Of a DNA stretch of 64,000 nt, positions 44,438-53,218 are shown piece after piece (positions within the stretch are counted from its first letter, which is position 1; the number at the start of each line of letters is the position of its first letter). The DNA comes from Achromobacter sp. HZ34. GTDB taxonomy: Bacteria > Pseudomonadota > Gammaproteobacteria > Burkholderiales > Burkholderiaceae_B. The position numbers and the translations under genes are program-made. The notes beneath the pieces are model-generated. The model did not search any database and was not told the DNA's origin. It saw nothing but the letters and a program-made list of their open reading frames with translations. Location: positions 992,001-1,056,000 of the forward strand of contig NZ_NJIX01000002.1 in the NCBI RefSeq assembly GCF_002209485.1, written 5' to 3'.

Positions 44438-44968
44438 ATGAGCATCGAACGTCGACATTTCCTGCGCAATGCAGGGTTGGGGGCGCTGGGGGTAGGCTTG
44501 GCAGGCTGGCAATTGCTGAAACCCGCGGTTTCGGCATCGGCAGCGGGTTCGACCCCCGCGGCCGCCGGCGAGCCACTGGCGGTGACCCATACCGACGCCG
44601 AATGGCGCGCCATGCTGTCCGGGCCGCAATACGCGGTGCTGCGCCGGGAAGGCACCGAACGCCCGTACAGCAGCCCGCTGAACGATGAGCACCGGGATGG
44701 GGTCTTCACCTGCGCGGGCTGCCAGCTGGCGCTGTTTTCTTCCAAGACCAAGTTCGACAGCGGGACGGGCTGGCCCAGTTTCTACGCGCCGCTGGAGAAC
44801 GCGGTCCATACGCACGACGACCGGTCGTTCGGCATGCTCCGTTCGGCGGTCAGCTGCCGGAGTTGCGGCGGGCATCTGGGGCATGTGTTCAACGACGGCC
44901 CCCGGCCCACTGGCTTGCGCTACTGCATGAATGGGGTGGCGATGAGTTTCAAGGAGCAGGCGGCTTAG
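44438..44968 (+). CDS. msrB: exported methionine-R-sulfoxide reductase (MsrB)
   Basis: Reduces R-methionine sulfoxide in proteins (176 aa). The N-terminus ERRHFLRNAGLGALGVGLAGW is a twin-arginine signal, predicting a folded, periplasmic enzyme. The zinc site is formed by C92/C95 (CAGC) and C140/C143 (CRSC). The conserved GWPSFY, HLGHVFNDGP and the catalytic C163 (RYCMN) are present. There is no additional cysteine to resolve the sulfenic acid. The ATG at 44438 has AGGAG at 44426-44430. It is followed by msrA 91 bp downstream and is divergent from a two-component system. Confidence 0.93.
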   Translation: MSIERRHFLRNAGLGALGVGLAGWQLLKPAVSASAAGSTPAAAGEPLAVTHTDAEWRAMLSGPQYAVLRREGTERPYSSPLNDEHRDGVFTCAGCQLALFSSKTKFDSGTGWPSFYAPLENAVHTHDDRSFGMLRSAVSCRSCGGHLGHVFNDGPRPTGLRYCMNGVAMSFKEQAA

Positions 44969-45056
44969 TCCCCAGGCCCAGGGTCCAAGCCCCTGGTCAC
45001 GGCACTTACGACGCACGTCCGGTTGGCAAAACCACCACGATTTTTTCGAGGCAATC

Positions 45057-45794
45057 ATGATGAATTCTCGCTCGTCTTCCCGCTTTTCCGTCCGCAGGCT
45101 GCCCACTTTGCTCGCCGGCGCCGGCCTGGGCCTGGCCGTGGTGCTGCTGGCGCCCCAGCTTACCGCTCGCGCGGCCGAACAGGCTGTCTCCATCGCCGCC
45201 CCCGCGGTCGATGAACCGGCCAGCACCGCGACCACCGAAACGGCGGTATTCGCCGGGGGTTGCTTCTGGGGCGTACAGGGGGTGTTCCAGCACGTGAAGG
45301 GCGTGACGCGCGCGGTCTCGGGTTATGCCGGCGGCGCGGCCAATACGGCGCAGTATGAAGTCGTCAGCGAAGGGCGCAGCGGGCACGCGGAGTCGGTGCA
45401 GGTGACCTTCGACCCGCGGCAGATCTCCTATGGGAAGCTGCTGCAGATCTACTTCTCCGTGGCCCATGATCCCACTCAGCTGAACCGGCAGGGGCCGGAT
45501 TCCGGGACGCAATACCGGTCGACGATCTTTCCCGCATCCGCCATGCAGCACAAGGTGGCCGAGGCCTACATCGCCCAGTTGAACAAGTCAGGGGTGTATG
45601 GCAAGCCCATCGTCACGACGCTGGAGGATGGAAAGTCCTTCTATCCCGCCGAGGCGTACCACCAGGACTTCCTCGTCCACAACCCCAACTATCCCTACAT
45701 CGTCTACAACGACCTGCCCAAGATCAAGAATCTGCAGGGGATGTTCGGCGACTTGTACCGGGACCAGCCGGTCCTGGTGGCCCAGGCCAAGTGA
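45057..45794 (+). CDS. msrA: exported methionine-S-sulfoxide reductase (MsrA)
   Basis: Reduces S-methionine sulfoxide (245 aa). An N-terminal hydrophobic stretch (LAGAGLGLAVVLLAPQL, residues about 19-35) ending at TARAAEQ is an export signal. The catalytic site is AGGCFWGVQ with C69. Further family motifs are SGYAGG, YEVVSEGRSGHAE, YFSVAHDPTQLNRQGPDSGTQYRS in two overlapping pieces, and EAYHQDFL. C69 is the only cysteine in the protein, so no resolving cysteine is present. It pairs with msrB, giving both stereospecificities in the envelope. Start could equally be the adjacent ATG at 45060. Confidence 0.93.
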   Translation: MMNSRSSSRFSVRRLPTLLAGAGLGLAVVLLAPQLTARAAEQAVSIAAPAVDEPASTATTETAVFAGGCFWGVQGVFQHVKGVTRAVSGYAGGAANTAQYEVVSEGRSGHAESVQVTFDPRQISYGKLLQIYFSVAHDPTQLNRQGPDSGTQYRSTIFPASAMQHKVAEAYIAQLNKSGVYGKPIVTTLEDGKSFYPAEAYHQDFLVHNPNYPYIVYNDLPKIKNLQGMFGDLYRDQPVLVAQAK

Positions 45795-45841
45795 GTTTCG
45801 CGGGCGCTTCCGGGCCCCTGCACCTTCAGCCCGGTGGCGGT

Positions 45842-45872
45842 CTGCCCGGAGGCGCTTGCGCGGCCCGGGCAG
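45842..45872. terminator. hairpin between convergent msrA and Bug receptor genes
   Basis: CTGCCCGG (45842-45849) pairs with CCGGGCAG (45865-45872), and inside it GCGC-TT-GCGC forms a second short stem. It lies between converging stops (45794 and 45879). No T-run is present, so its termination strength is uncertain. Confidence 0.4.
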
Positions 45873-45878
45873 GACGGC

Positions 45879-46886
45879 TTACTCCATCTGCAATCCTGAT
45901 TGCCGGATGGCGGCGCCCAGGCGGTCTTTCTCGCGCTTGATGTGCTCGGCGAACTGGGCGGGCGTGCCGCCTGCCGGTTCGGCGCCATCGGCGGCCAGGC
46001 TTGCGCGGATATTGGGATCCTGCAAGGCCTGGTTCAAGGCCGTGTTGAGCTTCGTGACGATAGCCTCCGGCGTGCCCGCCGGGGCCAGGATGCCATACCA
46101 GGAACTGGTCTCGTAACCTGGCAGCCCCTGCGAGGCGATGGTGGGAACGCCGGGCAGCGATGCCAATTCATGCGGGCCGGTGACGCCCAAGGGCACCAGG
46201 CTGCCATCCTTGATGTGCGGCAGAATGGCGACCACGCTGCTGAACATCAAGGGAACCTGGCCGCTCAGCAAGTCGGTCAACGCCGGCGCCAGGCCTTTGT
46301 ACGGGACATGCGTCAGGTTCACTTTCGCATCGGTGGCAAACATCACGGCCGCCAGATGCGAGGACGAACCATTGCCATTGGATGCATAGTCCAGCTTGCC
46401 CGGCTCCTTGCGCGCCAGGGCGATCAGCTCGGGCACGGTGCGTATGTGCAGGCTGGGCTGCGCCACCAGCACCATGGGCGCCTGCGCCAGCAAGGTGATG
46501 GGCGCGAAGTCCTTGATCGGGTCGTACGGCAGGTTCTTGCGCAAGTTCGGGTTGATGGCATGGCTGCCTACGCCCCCAAGGAACAAGGTGTAGCCATCGG
46601 CCGGCGCCCGCGCCACGGTCTCGGCACCCACGGTGCCCCCCGCCCCCGCCTTGTTCTCCACGACGACGGCCTGGCCCAGGATTTCCCCCAGGCGCCGTCC
46701 TACCGTCCGCGCAACGTTGTCATTGCCGCCGCCCGGGGAGAACGGAACGATGAGGCGGATGGAATGGTCGGGGAAATTTCCCGCTGATTGTGCCGCCGCC
46801 GATTGCGCCGCCGCCGGCAAGGTCCAGCCGACCAGGCCCGCTCCCCCCGCCAATGCCAGGGCCAGTGCCCACGTCCTTCGGTTCAT
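45879..46886 (-). CDS. Bug/TctC-family periplasmic binding protein
   Basis: 335-aa solute receptor of the tripartite tricarboxylate transporter family. A Sec signal (LALALAGGAGLVGWTLPAAAQ) precedes the hallmark IRLIVPFSPGGGNDNVARTVGRRL, VVENKAGAGGTVGAE, and APADGYTLFLG. Late motifs are HVPYKGLAPALTDLLSGQVPLMF and GLPGYETSSWYGILAPAGTP. No TctA/TctB permease is nearby, so it is an orphan receptor, as is common in Bordetella-like genomes. Its ATG overlaps the stop of the flavoprotein gene by 4 bp, so it likely binds the carboxylate that the flavoprotein oxidises or reduces. Confidence 0.92.
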   Translation of the reverse strand: MNRRTWALALALAGGAGLVGWTLPAAAQSAAAQSAGNFPDHSIRLIVPFSPGGGNDNVARTVGRRLGEILGQAVVVENKAGAGGTVGAETVARAPADGYTLFLGGVGSHAINPNLRKNLPYDPIKDFAPITLLAQAPMVLVAQPSLHIRTVPELIALARKEPGKLDYASNGNGSSSHLAAVMFATDAKVNLTHVPYKGLAPALTDLLSGQVPLMFSSVVAILPHIKDGSLVPLGVTGPHELASLPGVPTIASQGLPGYETSSWYGILAPAGTPEAIVTKLNTALNQALQDPNIRASLAADGAEPAGGTPAQFAEHIKREKDRLGAAIRQSGLQME

Positions 46887-48400
46887 GATGTTTTTCCTTG
46901 TGCAGCGCGCGCGGCGCCCGTGCCGGCGATGCGGCCGAAGACGGCGCCGGAAACCAGGCCGGTGCCGCTGGGATAGTTGAAATAGAAAAGCCCGCCCACC
47001 ATTTCCCCCGCGCAATACAGGCCCGGCATGGGATTCAGGTGCACGTCCAGGACCTGGCCGTCTTGCGGCCGGATGCGCAAGCCGCCGAAGGTGAACGTGA
47101 TGCCGCAGGTGGTGGCATAGGCGTGATACGGCGGCGTGTCCAGTTTCTGCGCCCAATTGCTCTTGGGCGGCGAAATGCCCCGCGTGCCCAGGCCATCCTT
47201 GATGGTGGGATCGAACGCCACGCCCGGCACGACGGCGTCGTTGTAGGCGCGCGCGGTCTCCAGGAAGGCGTCGGCATCCACGCCTTCCAGCTTGCCCGCC
47301 AGTTCCTCCAGCGTGTCGGCAGTGACCTTGGTCATCATCTTGATGCGGTATTCGGACCGCAGCAGGTCATTGACCTTGGAGTCGAACACCTGCCAGGCGA
47401 ACTGGCCCGGCTGCTTCAACAGTTCGCCGCCATACTTGGCGTAGGTGAAGGAATGGAAGTCATAGCCTTCATCGACGAACCGGCGGCCATGGGCGTTGAT
47501 CAGCAAGCCGAAGATGTAGCTGTGCTTCTGGTACTGGTCCCCGATGTTGACGTCACCGAACTCAGGCGCATTCAATTCCCATCCCGTCGCGTGGCAACCG
47601 GACCAATTGCCATAGGGGGCCGCACCGATATCCAGTGCCATGCGCAGGCCATCGCCCTGGTTATAGCGGCTGCCACGAACTTTGGCCAGCTCCCAGCCCG
47701 GTCCCAGGTAGCGCGTGCGCATTTCGGGATTGGCTTCGAAGCCGCCACATGCCAGCACCACCGCGCCCGCGCGGAAATCCACAGGTTCCCCCTGCCGCAT
47801 GGCATGGACGCCGCACACGCGTTCTGCCTGGTCCAGCAGCAGATGCTTGGCACGGGTGCTGTAATGCACGTCGATGCCGGCCTGCTGCGCGGCCTTGTCG
47901 AGGAACTGCACCAGGCCCGCGCCGCCACCGGAAACCTCGATGGGCAGGCGGCCGAAGAACTTGCGGCGGCCGTCCACCAGGCGCGACTGGCGGCCGTAGT
48001 TGGGCACGAAGCGCGTGCCCTTGGAGCGCAGCCACACCATGGTCTCCAGGCTCTGCGTCACCAGGATCTCCGACAGCTCCGGATCGGTACGGTAGCTGGT
48101 CAGGCGGAACAGGTCGTCGAAGAATTCATCGGTGGTGTTGGTGAAGAAATCGCTGGTGGCGATCTCATCGTCCGTCAGATCGGTCACGCGCTTGAGGTCT
48201 TCGACCGATTCGTAGGCGAAGCGCATCACGCCGCCCGCGAAGCGGCTGTTGCCGCCGGATTCCTCCTGCGATGCCGCTTCGAGGATGGCCACCCGCGCTC
48301 CCTCGTCGCGCGCGGCCAGGGCGGCGCACAGGGCGGCATTGCCCTTGCCCACCACGATCACGTCATAGTCCTGCTGTGTCTTCGGTCCGGTATCTTGCAC
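46883..48400 (-). CDS. FAD-dependent fumarate-reductase/tricarballylate-dehydrogenase-like flavoprotein
   Basis: Flavoprotein (about 505 aa) of the succinate dehydrogenase/fumarate reductase/TcuA family. The N-terminal FAD motif is DVIVVGKGNAALCAALAARDEG, ending in ILEAA. GGNSRFAGG binds FAD phosphates. The end of the protein has TFGGLRIRPQ, YCAGEMVGGLFYFNYPSGTGLVSGAVFGRIAG, in separate parts. The GTG at 48400 is proposed as start because GGAGGAG lies 6 bp upstream, and the preceding MmgE/PrpD stop is 1 bp away; an ATG at 48430 would overlap that gene. TcuA oxidises tricarballylate to aconitate; a related di- or tricarboxylate is likely here. Confidence 0.88.
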   Translation of the reverse strand: MQDTGPKTQQDYDVIVVGKGNAALCAALAARDEGARVAILEAASQEESGGNSRFAGGVMRFAYESVEDLKRVTDLTDDEIATSDFFTNTTDEFFDDLFRLTSYRTDPELSEILVTQSLETMVWLRSKGTRFVPNYGRQSRLVDGRRKFFGRLPIEVSGGGAGLVQFLDKAAQQAGIDVHYSTRAKHLLLDQAERVCGVHAMRQGEPVDFRAGAVVLACGGFEANPEMRTRYLGPGWELAKVRGSRYNQGDGLRMALDIGAAPYGNWSGCHATGWELNAPEFGDVNIGDQYQKHSYIFGLLINAHGRRFVDEGYDFHSFTYAKYGGELLKQPGQFAWQVFDSKVNDLLRSEYRIKMMTKVTADTLEELAGKLEGVDADAFLETARAYNDAVVPGVAFDPTIKDGLGTRGISPPKSNWAQKLDTPPYHAYATTCGITFTFGGLRIRPQDGQVLDVHLNPMPGLYCAGEMVGGLFYFNYPSGTGLVSGAVFGRIAGTGAARAAQGKTS

Positions 48401-48401
48401 T

Positions 48402-50000
48402 TCAATCTCCTCCACGAACGGCTTCTTCAATACGGCGGGTCAGCGTGGCGATGCGCGGCAGCGCATCGATGGCGGCAAGGTCGTTGGCGATGCCGTCCAA
48501 GGCGTCCTCGCGCAATACCATGCCGGCGCACTGCAGAAATTTTTGTCGCAACAGGTCGGCCGGCAAGGGGTGGGCGGACGTGCGACCCAAGGGCTGGGCG
48601 ACGCTGGCGCGCAGCACGCGGCCATCGCGCAAGGTCAGGGCGACGTGCCCGGCGAAATGATTGGCAGGCGCAGCGTCGGCGGCGCTGCGGGATGCCCCTG
48701 CGCCGGCAACCTCTGCACCGGCAACCTCTGCGCGGGCAGCTCCTGCAGCGGCAGATCCTGCAGCGGCGCCCCTCGCATCGGCAACCCCACAGGCAAAGTC
48801 GCGCCGGCCCGCCAGGCTGCTGAAACCGAAGCGCTCCGCGGGTACGTCCGCATCGTCGTAGGCGACCGCACGCACGCGTGCCAGGACCGCCGCGACACGC
48901 GGATCACGCCAGGCGGGATCCTCGAAATCCCCAGGCGCGACCCGGCCGTCGACCAGCGCGCGGGCCAATACGTATTGCAGGCTGAACTTGGCATCCAGCG
49001 CGCTGCGCGGTTGCGGCCGGTTGGTATGGGCCAGGCGGCGGCTGTGTATGGCGACATCGATGCGCTCGACGTCCCCGGCCGCAGGGCGGTGCTCACGCAC
49101 CAGGGCCAGCATGGCGTCGATGGCCGGATGCGTGCTGCCGCAACAGGCATATTGCTTGACGGCGATGCCCGGCTCGACCAGGTCGTAAGGCGCGGCCCAG
49201 GCTGCCATGGCCTTGTCGACGGCGTAGGTGCCGGGACCATTGAAGACGTCGAGGAAGCCCTGGGTGTGCTCGAAGACGGCCGCGCCGTTGGCGGTGTAGC
49301 CGAGCTGCGCCAACCGGGCGGCGTAGAGTCCATTACGTGCGCAATGTCCCACATGCAAGGGCTTGGCCATGGTGCCGAAATTGGCCTTGAGGCCAGAGGC
49401 GAACGACGCCGCCAGCGCCAGCGCGGTCGCGGTGGCGGCGCCATCCAGGCCCATCAGGCGAGCACAGGCGGCGGCCGCCCCGAAGCCGCCCAGCGTGGCA
49501 GTCGGATGCCAGCCCTTGCGATAGTGATGCAGATTGACGGCCAGGCCCAGCTTGGTCTGCACTTCGAAACCGGCGGCATAGGCAGTGACGAAGTCGCGCC
49601 CCGAACTGTTCATCTGCTCGGCCAACGGCAGCAGGGCCGACACCAGCGGCGCGGACGGATGCCCCCCCATGGTGTTGCTGCTGTCGTCGAAGTCCAGTGC
49701 GTGTGCGGCGGTGCCATTGACCAGGGCGGCATCCAGCGCGCCCAGGCGCTGTCGCGTGCCCAGGCGCAGGGCGGGACCGGCGGCGCCACCCAGGGCCTGG
49801 CAAGCCAGCACTGCCGCGGCCTCGCCACTGCCCCCCAACGTCACGCCCACCGTGTCCAGGATACCCACGCGTGCCCAATGCAGCGCCTGCGCCGGCAAGT
49901 CTTCGTAACGCAACGCCGCCACGCGTGCGCCCAGCCACTGCGCCAAACCTGGCGCGGCGCTCGCCGGGGCATCCTGCGCGGTTTCTGTCTCCATCTCCAT
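48402..50000 (-). CDS. MmgE/PrpD-family protein with Ala-rich pentapeptide repeats
   Basis: 532-aa member of the 2-methylcitrate dehydratase/cis-aconitate decarboxylase superfamily. It has the helical N-terminal domain (ARVGILDTVGVTLGGSGEAA, VNGTAAHALDFDDSS) and the second domain with KQYACCGSTHPAIDAMLAL. A stretch around residues 407-441 is an Ala/Gly/Glu repeat encoded by six 15-bp units (48702-48791), not part of the family fold. The ATG at 50000 is accepted, with 49994 as the alternative. It heads the minus-strand operon of flavoprotein and Bug receptor. Confidence 0.88.
   Translation of the reverse strand: MEMETETAQDAPASAAPGLAQWLGARVAALRYEDLPAQALHWARVGILDTVGVTLGGSGEAAAVLACQALGGAAGPALRLGTRQRLGALDAALVNGTAAHALDFDDSSNTMGGHPSAPLVSALLPLAEQMNSSGRDFVTAYAAGFEVQTKLGLAVNLHHYRKGWHPTATLGGFGAAAACARLMGLDGAATATALALAASFASGLKANFGTMAKPLHVGHCARNGLYAARLAQLGYTANGAAVFEHTQGFLDVFNGPGTYAVDKAMAAWAAPYDLVEPGIAVKQYACCGSTHPAIDAMLALVREHRPAAGDVERIDVAIHSRRLAHTNRPQPRSALDAKFSLQYVLARALVDGRVAPGDFEDPAWRDPRVAAVLARVRAVAYDDADVPAERFGFSSLAGRRDFACGVADARGAAAGSAAAGAARAEVAGAEVAGAGASRSAADAAPANHFAGHVALTLRDGRVLRASVAQPLGRTSAHPLPADLLRQKFLQCAGMVLREDALDGIANDLAAIDALPRIATLTRRIEEAVRGGD
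48702..48791 (-). repeat. six in-frame 15-bp tandem repeats inside the MmgE/PrpD gene
   Basis: Units at 48702, 48717, 48732, 48747, 48762 and 48777 resemble GCCGGCAACCTCTGC. The first two differ at one base, and the later ones drift. Read on the coding (minus) strand they give pentapeptides AEVAG, AEVAG, AGAAR and AGSAA. Unit length is a multiple of three, so slippage changes protein length without frameshift. Confidence 0.75.
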
Positions 50001-50185
50001 CGCTCCTGTCCATGGCCGTGCGGCGCAATCGCCGCTGCGCCACATGGGGCATGCTCTTCGGGGCATGCTTTCGTTCGTACGTTCGTACTGTGGGCTTACG
50101 GTCGAAGCTATTCGCGCAACTGCTCTCAGGGCCGCCTGCCCGGCAGCTGTGGCAGCGCATCCGAAGCAGCCGCCGAAGCCACTTT

Positions 50186-50215
50186 AAAAATAGAGTACCA
50201 CGGTATACTATTTTT
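50186..50215. promoter_or_regulatory. long palindrome, candidate GntR/FadR-type operator
   Basis: Arms AAAAATAGAGTACC (50186-50199) and GGTATACTATTTTT (50202-50215) match at 12 of 14 positions around a 2-bp centre. The core TACCACGGTA resembles FadR-subfamily GntR operators in layout. It lies in the divergent promoter between two MmgE/PrpD operons, 51 bp upstream of the plus-strand gene. The GntR gene at 53219-53962 is the obvious candidate regulator. Confidence 0.6.
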
Positions 50216-50265
50216 CAGACAGTACGGAATTTCCCCTTTTCACTCCTACAAAACAGGCAGCCTCC

Positions 50266-51669
50266 ATGTCGACGACAGCCCTTTCGGACAATCGCTACAC
50301 CCGCGGCATCGCCCGCTTCGTCTCTGAATTGCAGTACGAGGCGATTCCGCCGGAAGTGCTGACCCGCATCAAGCTGCTGATGCTGGACTCGATCGGTTGC
50401 GCGATCTATGGCGCCGACCTGGAATGGACCCGCATCCTGCAGAAGACGCTGACCGGGCTGGACACCACGCAGGCCTGCGCCGTCTGGGGTACGCCCTACA
50501 AGCTGTCGGCACCGCACGCCGCGCTGGTCAACGGCACGCAGGTACAAGGCTTCGAACTGGATGACGTGCATCGCCAGGGCGTGCTGCACGTCGGCGCGGT
50601 GGTGCTGCCGGCCCTGGTCTCGATCGCGGAAACGCGCCGCGGCATGAGCGGCCGCGACTTTCTCACCGCGGCCGTGGCGGGTTATGAAATCGGTCCGCGC
50701 GTGGGCATCTGCATGGGCCCCGAACACATCGCGCAAGGCTGGCATTCGGGCGCCACGCTGGGCGTGTTCTCGGCGGCGGCCGGCGCGGCACGCGGCCTGG
50801 GGCTGGACGTCGATCGCACGGTCCACGCGCTGGGCATTGCCGGTACGCAATCGGCCGGCCTGATGGCGGCGCAATACGGCGCCATGGTCAAGCGCATGCA
50901 CGCGGGCCGTGCGTCGCAGAGCGGCCTGTACGGCGCGCTGTTCGCCGAGCAGGGCTTCACCGGCATCCTCAACGTGCTGGAAAGCGAATATGGCGGCTTC
51001 TGCACGACGTTCTCCCGTTCCCAGGATCGCTTCCAGCTGGACGCCCTGACCGCCGACCTGGGCCAGGTCTGGCAAACGATGGGCGTGGCGCTCAAGTTCT
51101 ACTCCTGCGTCGGCAGCAATCACAGCACGCTGGACGCGATACGCGCCATGCAGGCCGACCACGCCTTCGGTGCCGAAGATGTCGAGAAGATCCTCGTTCA
51201 CGGCTCGCAGGTCACCATGGACCATGTCGGCTGGAAGTACGAACCGCAGGGCCTCACGTCGGCCCAGCTCAACCTGCCCTATTGCGTGGCCACCTGGCTG
51301 CTCGATGGCGATTGTTTCGTCGATCAGTTCACCGAGGACAAGGTGGCCGATCCCGACCGCATGCGCATCGCCGAAAAGGTGCACGTGGCGCACGACCCGG
51401 AAATCACCGCCAAGGGTTCCAAGTTCCGCCACAAGGTGCGGGTCGAAGTCACCCTGCGTGACGGCACGCACATGGAGCGCACGGTGGAAGCGGGCCGCGG
51501 CAACGAGAAGAACTTCGCCAGCGAAAGCGATATCGTCGAAAAATTCGAGAAGCTGGCCACCCATGTGCTGCCGCGCGACCATGTCGAGCAAATCCGCGAT
51601 TGCGTGTTGGGCCTGGACAAGCTGGCCGACGGCGGCGCCCTGGCGCGCCTGTTGGCGGCCCGGGGTTGA
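50266..51669 (+). CDS. MmgE/PrpD-family protein
   Basis: 467-aa protein of the 2-methylcitrate dehydratase/cis-aconitate decarboxylase superfamily. Characteristic segments are LLMLDSIGCAIYGADLEW, ALVNGTQVQGFELDDVHRQGVLHVG, and GWHSGATLGVFSAAAGAARGLGL in the N-terminal domain. KFYSCVGSNHSTLDAIRAM and LTSAQLNLPYCVATWLLDGDCF occur in the C-terminal domain. Members dehydrate, isomerise or decarboxylate di- and tricarboxylates. It lies just downstream of the palindrome at 50186-50215, and its stop overlaps the start region of the third paralogue. Confidence 0.9.
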   Translation: MSTTALSDNRYTRGIARFVSELQYEAIPPEVLTRIKLLMLDSIGCAIYGADLEWTRILQKTLTGLDTTQACAVWGTPYKLSAPHAALVNGTQVQGFELDDVHRQGVLHVGAVVLPALVSIAETRRGMSGRDFLTAAVAGYEIGPRVGICMGPEHIAQGWHSGATLGVFSAAAGAARGLGLDVDRTVHALGIAGTQSAGLMAAQYGAMVKRMHAGRASQSGLYGALFAEQGFTGILNVLESEYGGFCTTFSRSQDRFQLDALTADLGQVWQTMGVALKFYSCVGSNHSTLDAIRAMQADHAFGAEDVEKILVHGSQVTMDHVGWKYEPQGLTSAQLNLPYCVATWLLDGDCFVDQFTEDKVADPDRMRIAEKVHVAHDPEITAKGSKFRHKVRVEVTLRDGTHMERTVEAGRGNEKNFASESDIVEKFEKLATHVLPRDHVEQIRDCVLGLDKLADGGALARLLAARG

Positions 51670-51674
51670 GGGCC

Positions 51675-53123
51675 GTGGCCGCGGGAGGCGAGGCCAGCGC
51701 CAGCCGTCAGTTGGCCGCGTTCGCGGCGCGCCTGCGCTACGAAGATATTCCCGCGGCGGTGCTCGACCGCGCGCGGGCCTGCATCATCGATACGCTGGCG
51801 TGCTGCGTGCATGGCGCCAGCCTGCCCTGGAGCGCCGCCACCGCGGCCTACGCACGCCGCTACGGCGGCGCCGGGCCTTGTACCTTGTTTGGTGTGCCGG
51901 CGCCGGGCACCAGCCAGGCGGGCGGTCCTGCGCCTGCGACGCAGGCTGCTGCCGTTGCAAATCCTGGCGGGCCGGCCAACGCCATGGCCATGGCCTGCAC
52001 CGGCGCGCCCGCCGCGGCGCTGGCGAACGGGGCGGCGGCGCATGCGTTCGAGCAGGATAGCCTGCGCTTCCCGGGCGCGGGCGTGCATCCAGGCGCCACG
52101 CTCGTGCCGGCCCTGGTCGCCGCCTGCCAGGAAACCGGCGCCAATGGCCGCCAGGCCTTGACCGCCTTCGTGGCCGCATGCGAGGTGCTCTTTCGCATCG
52201 GCGCCGCTACCCACCACAGCAGCGAAAAGCTGGGTTTTCATGCGCCCGGCCTGACCGGCCCCTACGGTGCGGCCATCGCGGCAGGCCTGATCCACGGCCT
52301 CGATGCCGACCGCCTGACGCAGGCCCTGGGCATCGCCGGTTCGCTGTCCGCCGGGCTGCTGGCCTTCACCAAGGCGGGCAATGGCGCCATGGTGAAACGC
52401 CTGCACCTGGGACGGGCGGCGGAAGCCGGCGTCGTGGCGGCCGCCCTGGCGAGCGAAGGTTACGAGGGCCCGGACACCATACTGGAAGGCCGCTACGGCT
52501 TTCTGGAAACGTACTGCAGCGACGGCGAACCCGCCTTGCTGACGCACGGCCTGGGCGACGCGTGGGAAACGCTGAAGATCTGCTTCAAGCGCTATCCCTG
52601 CCACGTCACTGCCCAGGCGCCCATCCAGGCGCTACGCGGGCTGATGGCGCAACACGGCTTCGGCGGCGCGGATATCGACGCCATGGCCTTGGGATGCAGC
52701 GAGAAGATCGTCAGCCACCATGGCATCCGCACGCCGGCCGATATCATGGCGGCACAGTACAGCGTGCCGTTCTGCGTGGCGCTGGCGCAGTTCCGCGACC
52801 CGGAAGATCCGGCGGCGTTCGATGCGCAGGCGGTGCGCGACCCGGCCATCCGGCAAGCCTGCGAACGCATCACGCTGAACGTGCAAACGGGCCTGCCCTC
52901 AGCCTGGAGCGCCAGCCTGACGCTGCGGCTGCGTGACGGGCGCACGCTGGAAACGCTGGCCGACGGTTTTCTGGGCTTGCCATCGCAGCCGCTGTCGGCC
53001 GAAGACCAGCGCCGCAGATTCCTGCTGCGCACGAGTGGCAGCAGGAATGGCAACGCCGCGGCCGGCGACTGGTACGAGCGCCTGGCGGACCTGGATAATC
53101 AGCCCGTTTTCCCGGTGTTGTAG
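51675..53123 (+). CDS. MmgE/PrpD-family protein
   Basis: About 482 aa, third member of the superfamily in this cluster and only distantly like its neighbours. ARACIIDTLACCVHGASLPWS and ALANGAAAHAFEQDSLRFPGAGVHPGATLVPAL are in the N-terminal domain, and CFKRYPCHVTAQAPIQAL and PADIMAAQYSVPFCVALAQF in the C-terminal domain. The GTG at 51675 follows GAGG; a TTG at 51666 overlapping the preceding stop is an alternative. It is followed by a convergent GntR regulator. With the other two paralogues, flavoprotein and Bug receptor, it forms a probable carboxylate breakdown set. Confidence 0.87.
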   Translation: MAAGGEASASRQLAAFAARLRYEDIPAAVLDRARACIIDTLACCVHGASLPWSAATAAYARRYGGAGPCTLFGVPAPGTSQAGGPAPATQAAAVANPGGPANAMAMACTGAPAAALANGAAAHAFEQDSLRFPGAGVHPGATLVPALVAACQETGANGRQALTAFVAACEVLFRIGAATHHSSEKLGFHAPGLTGPYGAAIAAGLIHGLDADRLTQALGIAGSLSAGLLAFTKAGNGAMVKRLHLGRAAEAGVVAAALASEGYEGPDTILEGRYGFLETYCSDGEPALLTHGLGDAWETLKICFKRYPCHVTAQAPIQALRGLMAQHGFGGADIDAMALGCSEKIVSHHGIRTPADIMAAQYSVPFCVALAQFRDPEDPAAFDAQAVRDPAIRQACERITLNVQTGLPSAWSASLTLRLRDGRTLETLADGFLGLPSQPLSAEDQRRRFLLRTSGSRNGNAAAGDWYERLADLDNQPVFPVL

Positions 53124-53218
53124 AGCCTTCCGCGCCGCTTGACGCCACTACCGCCAGAAAAAGGGCAAGGCCTTCGGCTTTTCCATGAACCCGCCATACA
53201 CCCGATGGCCTGTATAGG

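Noticed and set aside
48400-48430. ATG at 48430 as the start of the flavoprotein
   Set aside because: It would overlap the upstream gene by 29 bp, whereas the GTG at 48400 has a perfect GGAGGAG site and sits 1 bp after that gene's stop.
53124-53218. Terminator between the third MmgE/PrpD gene and the GntR gene
   Set aside because: The AAGGCC/GGCTT stem is short and imperfect, and no T-run follows on either strand.
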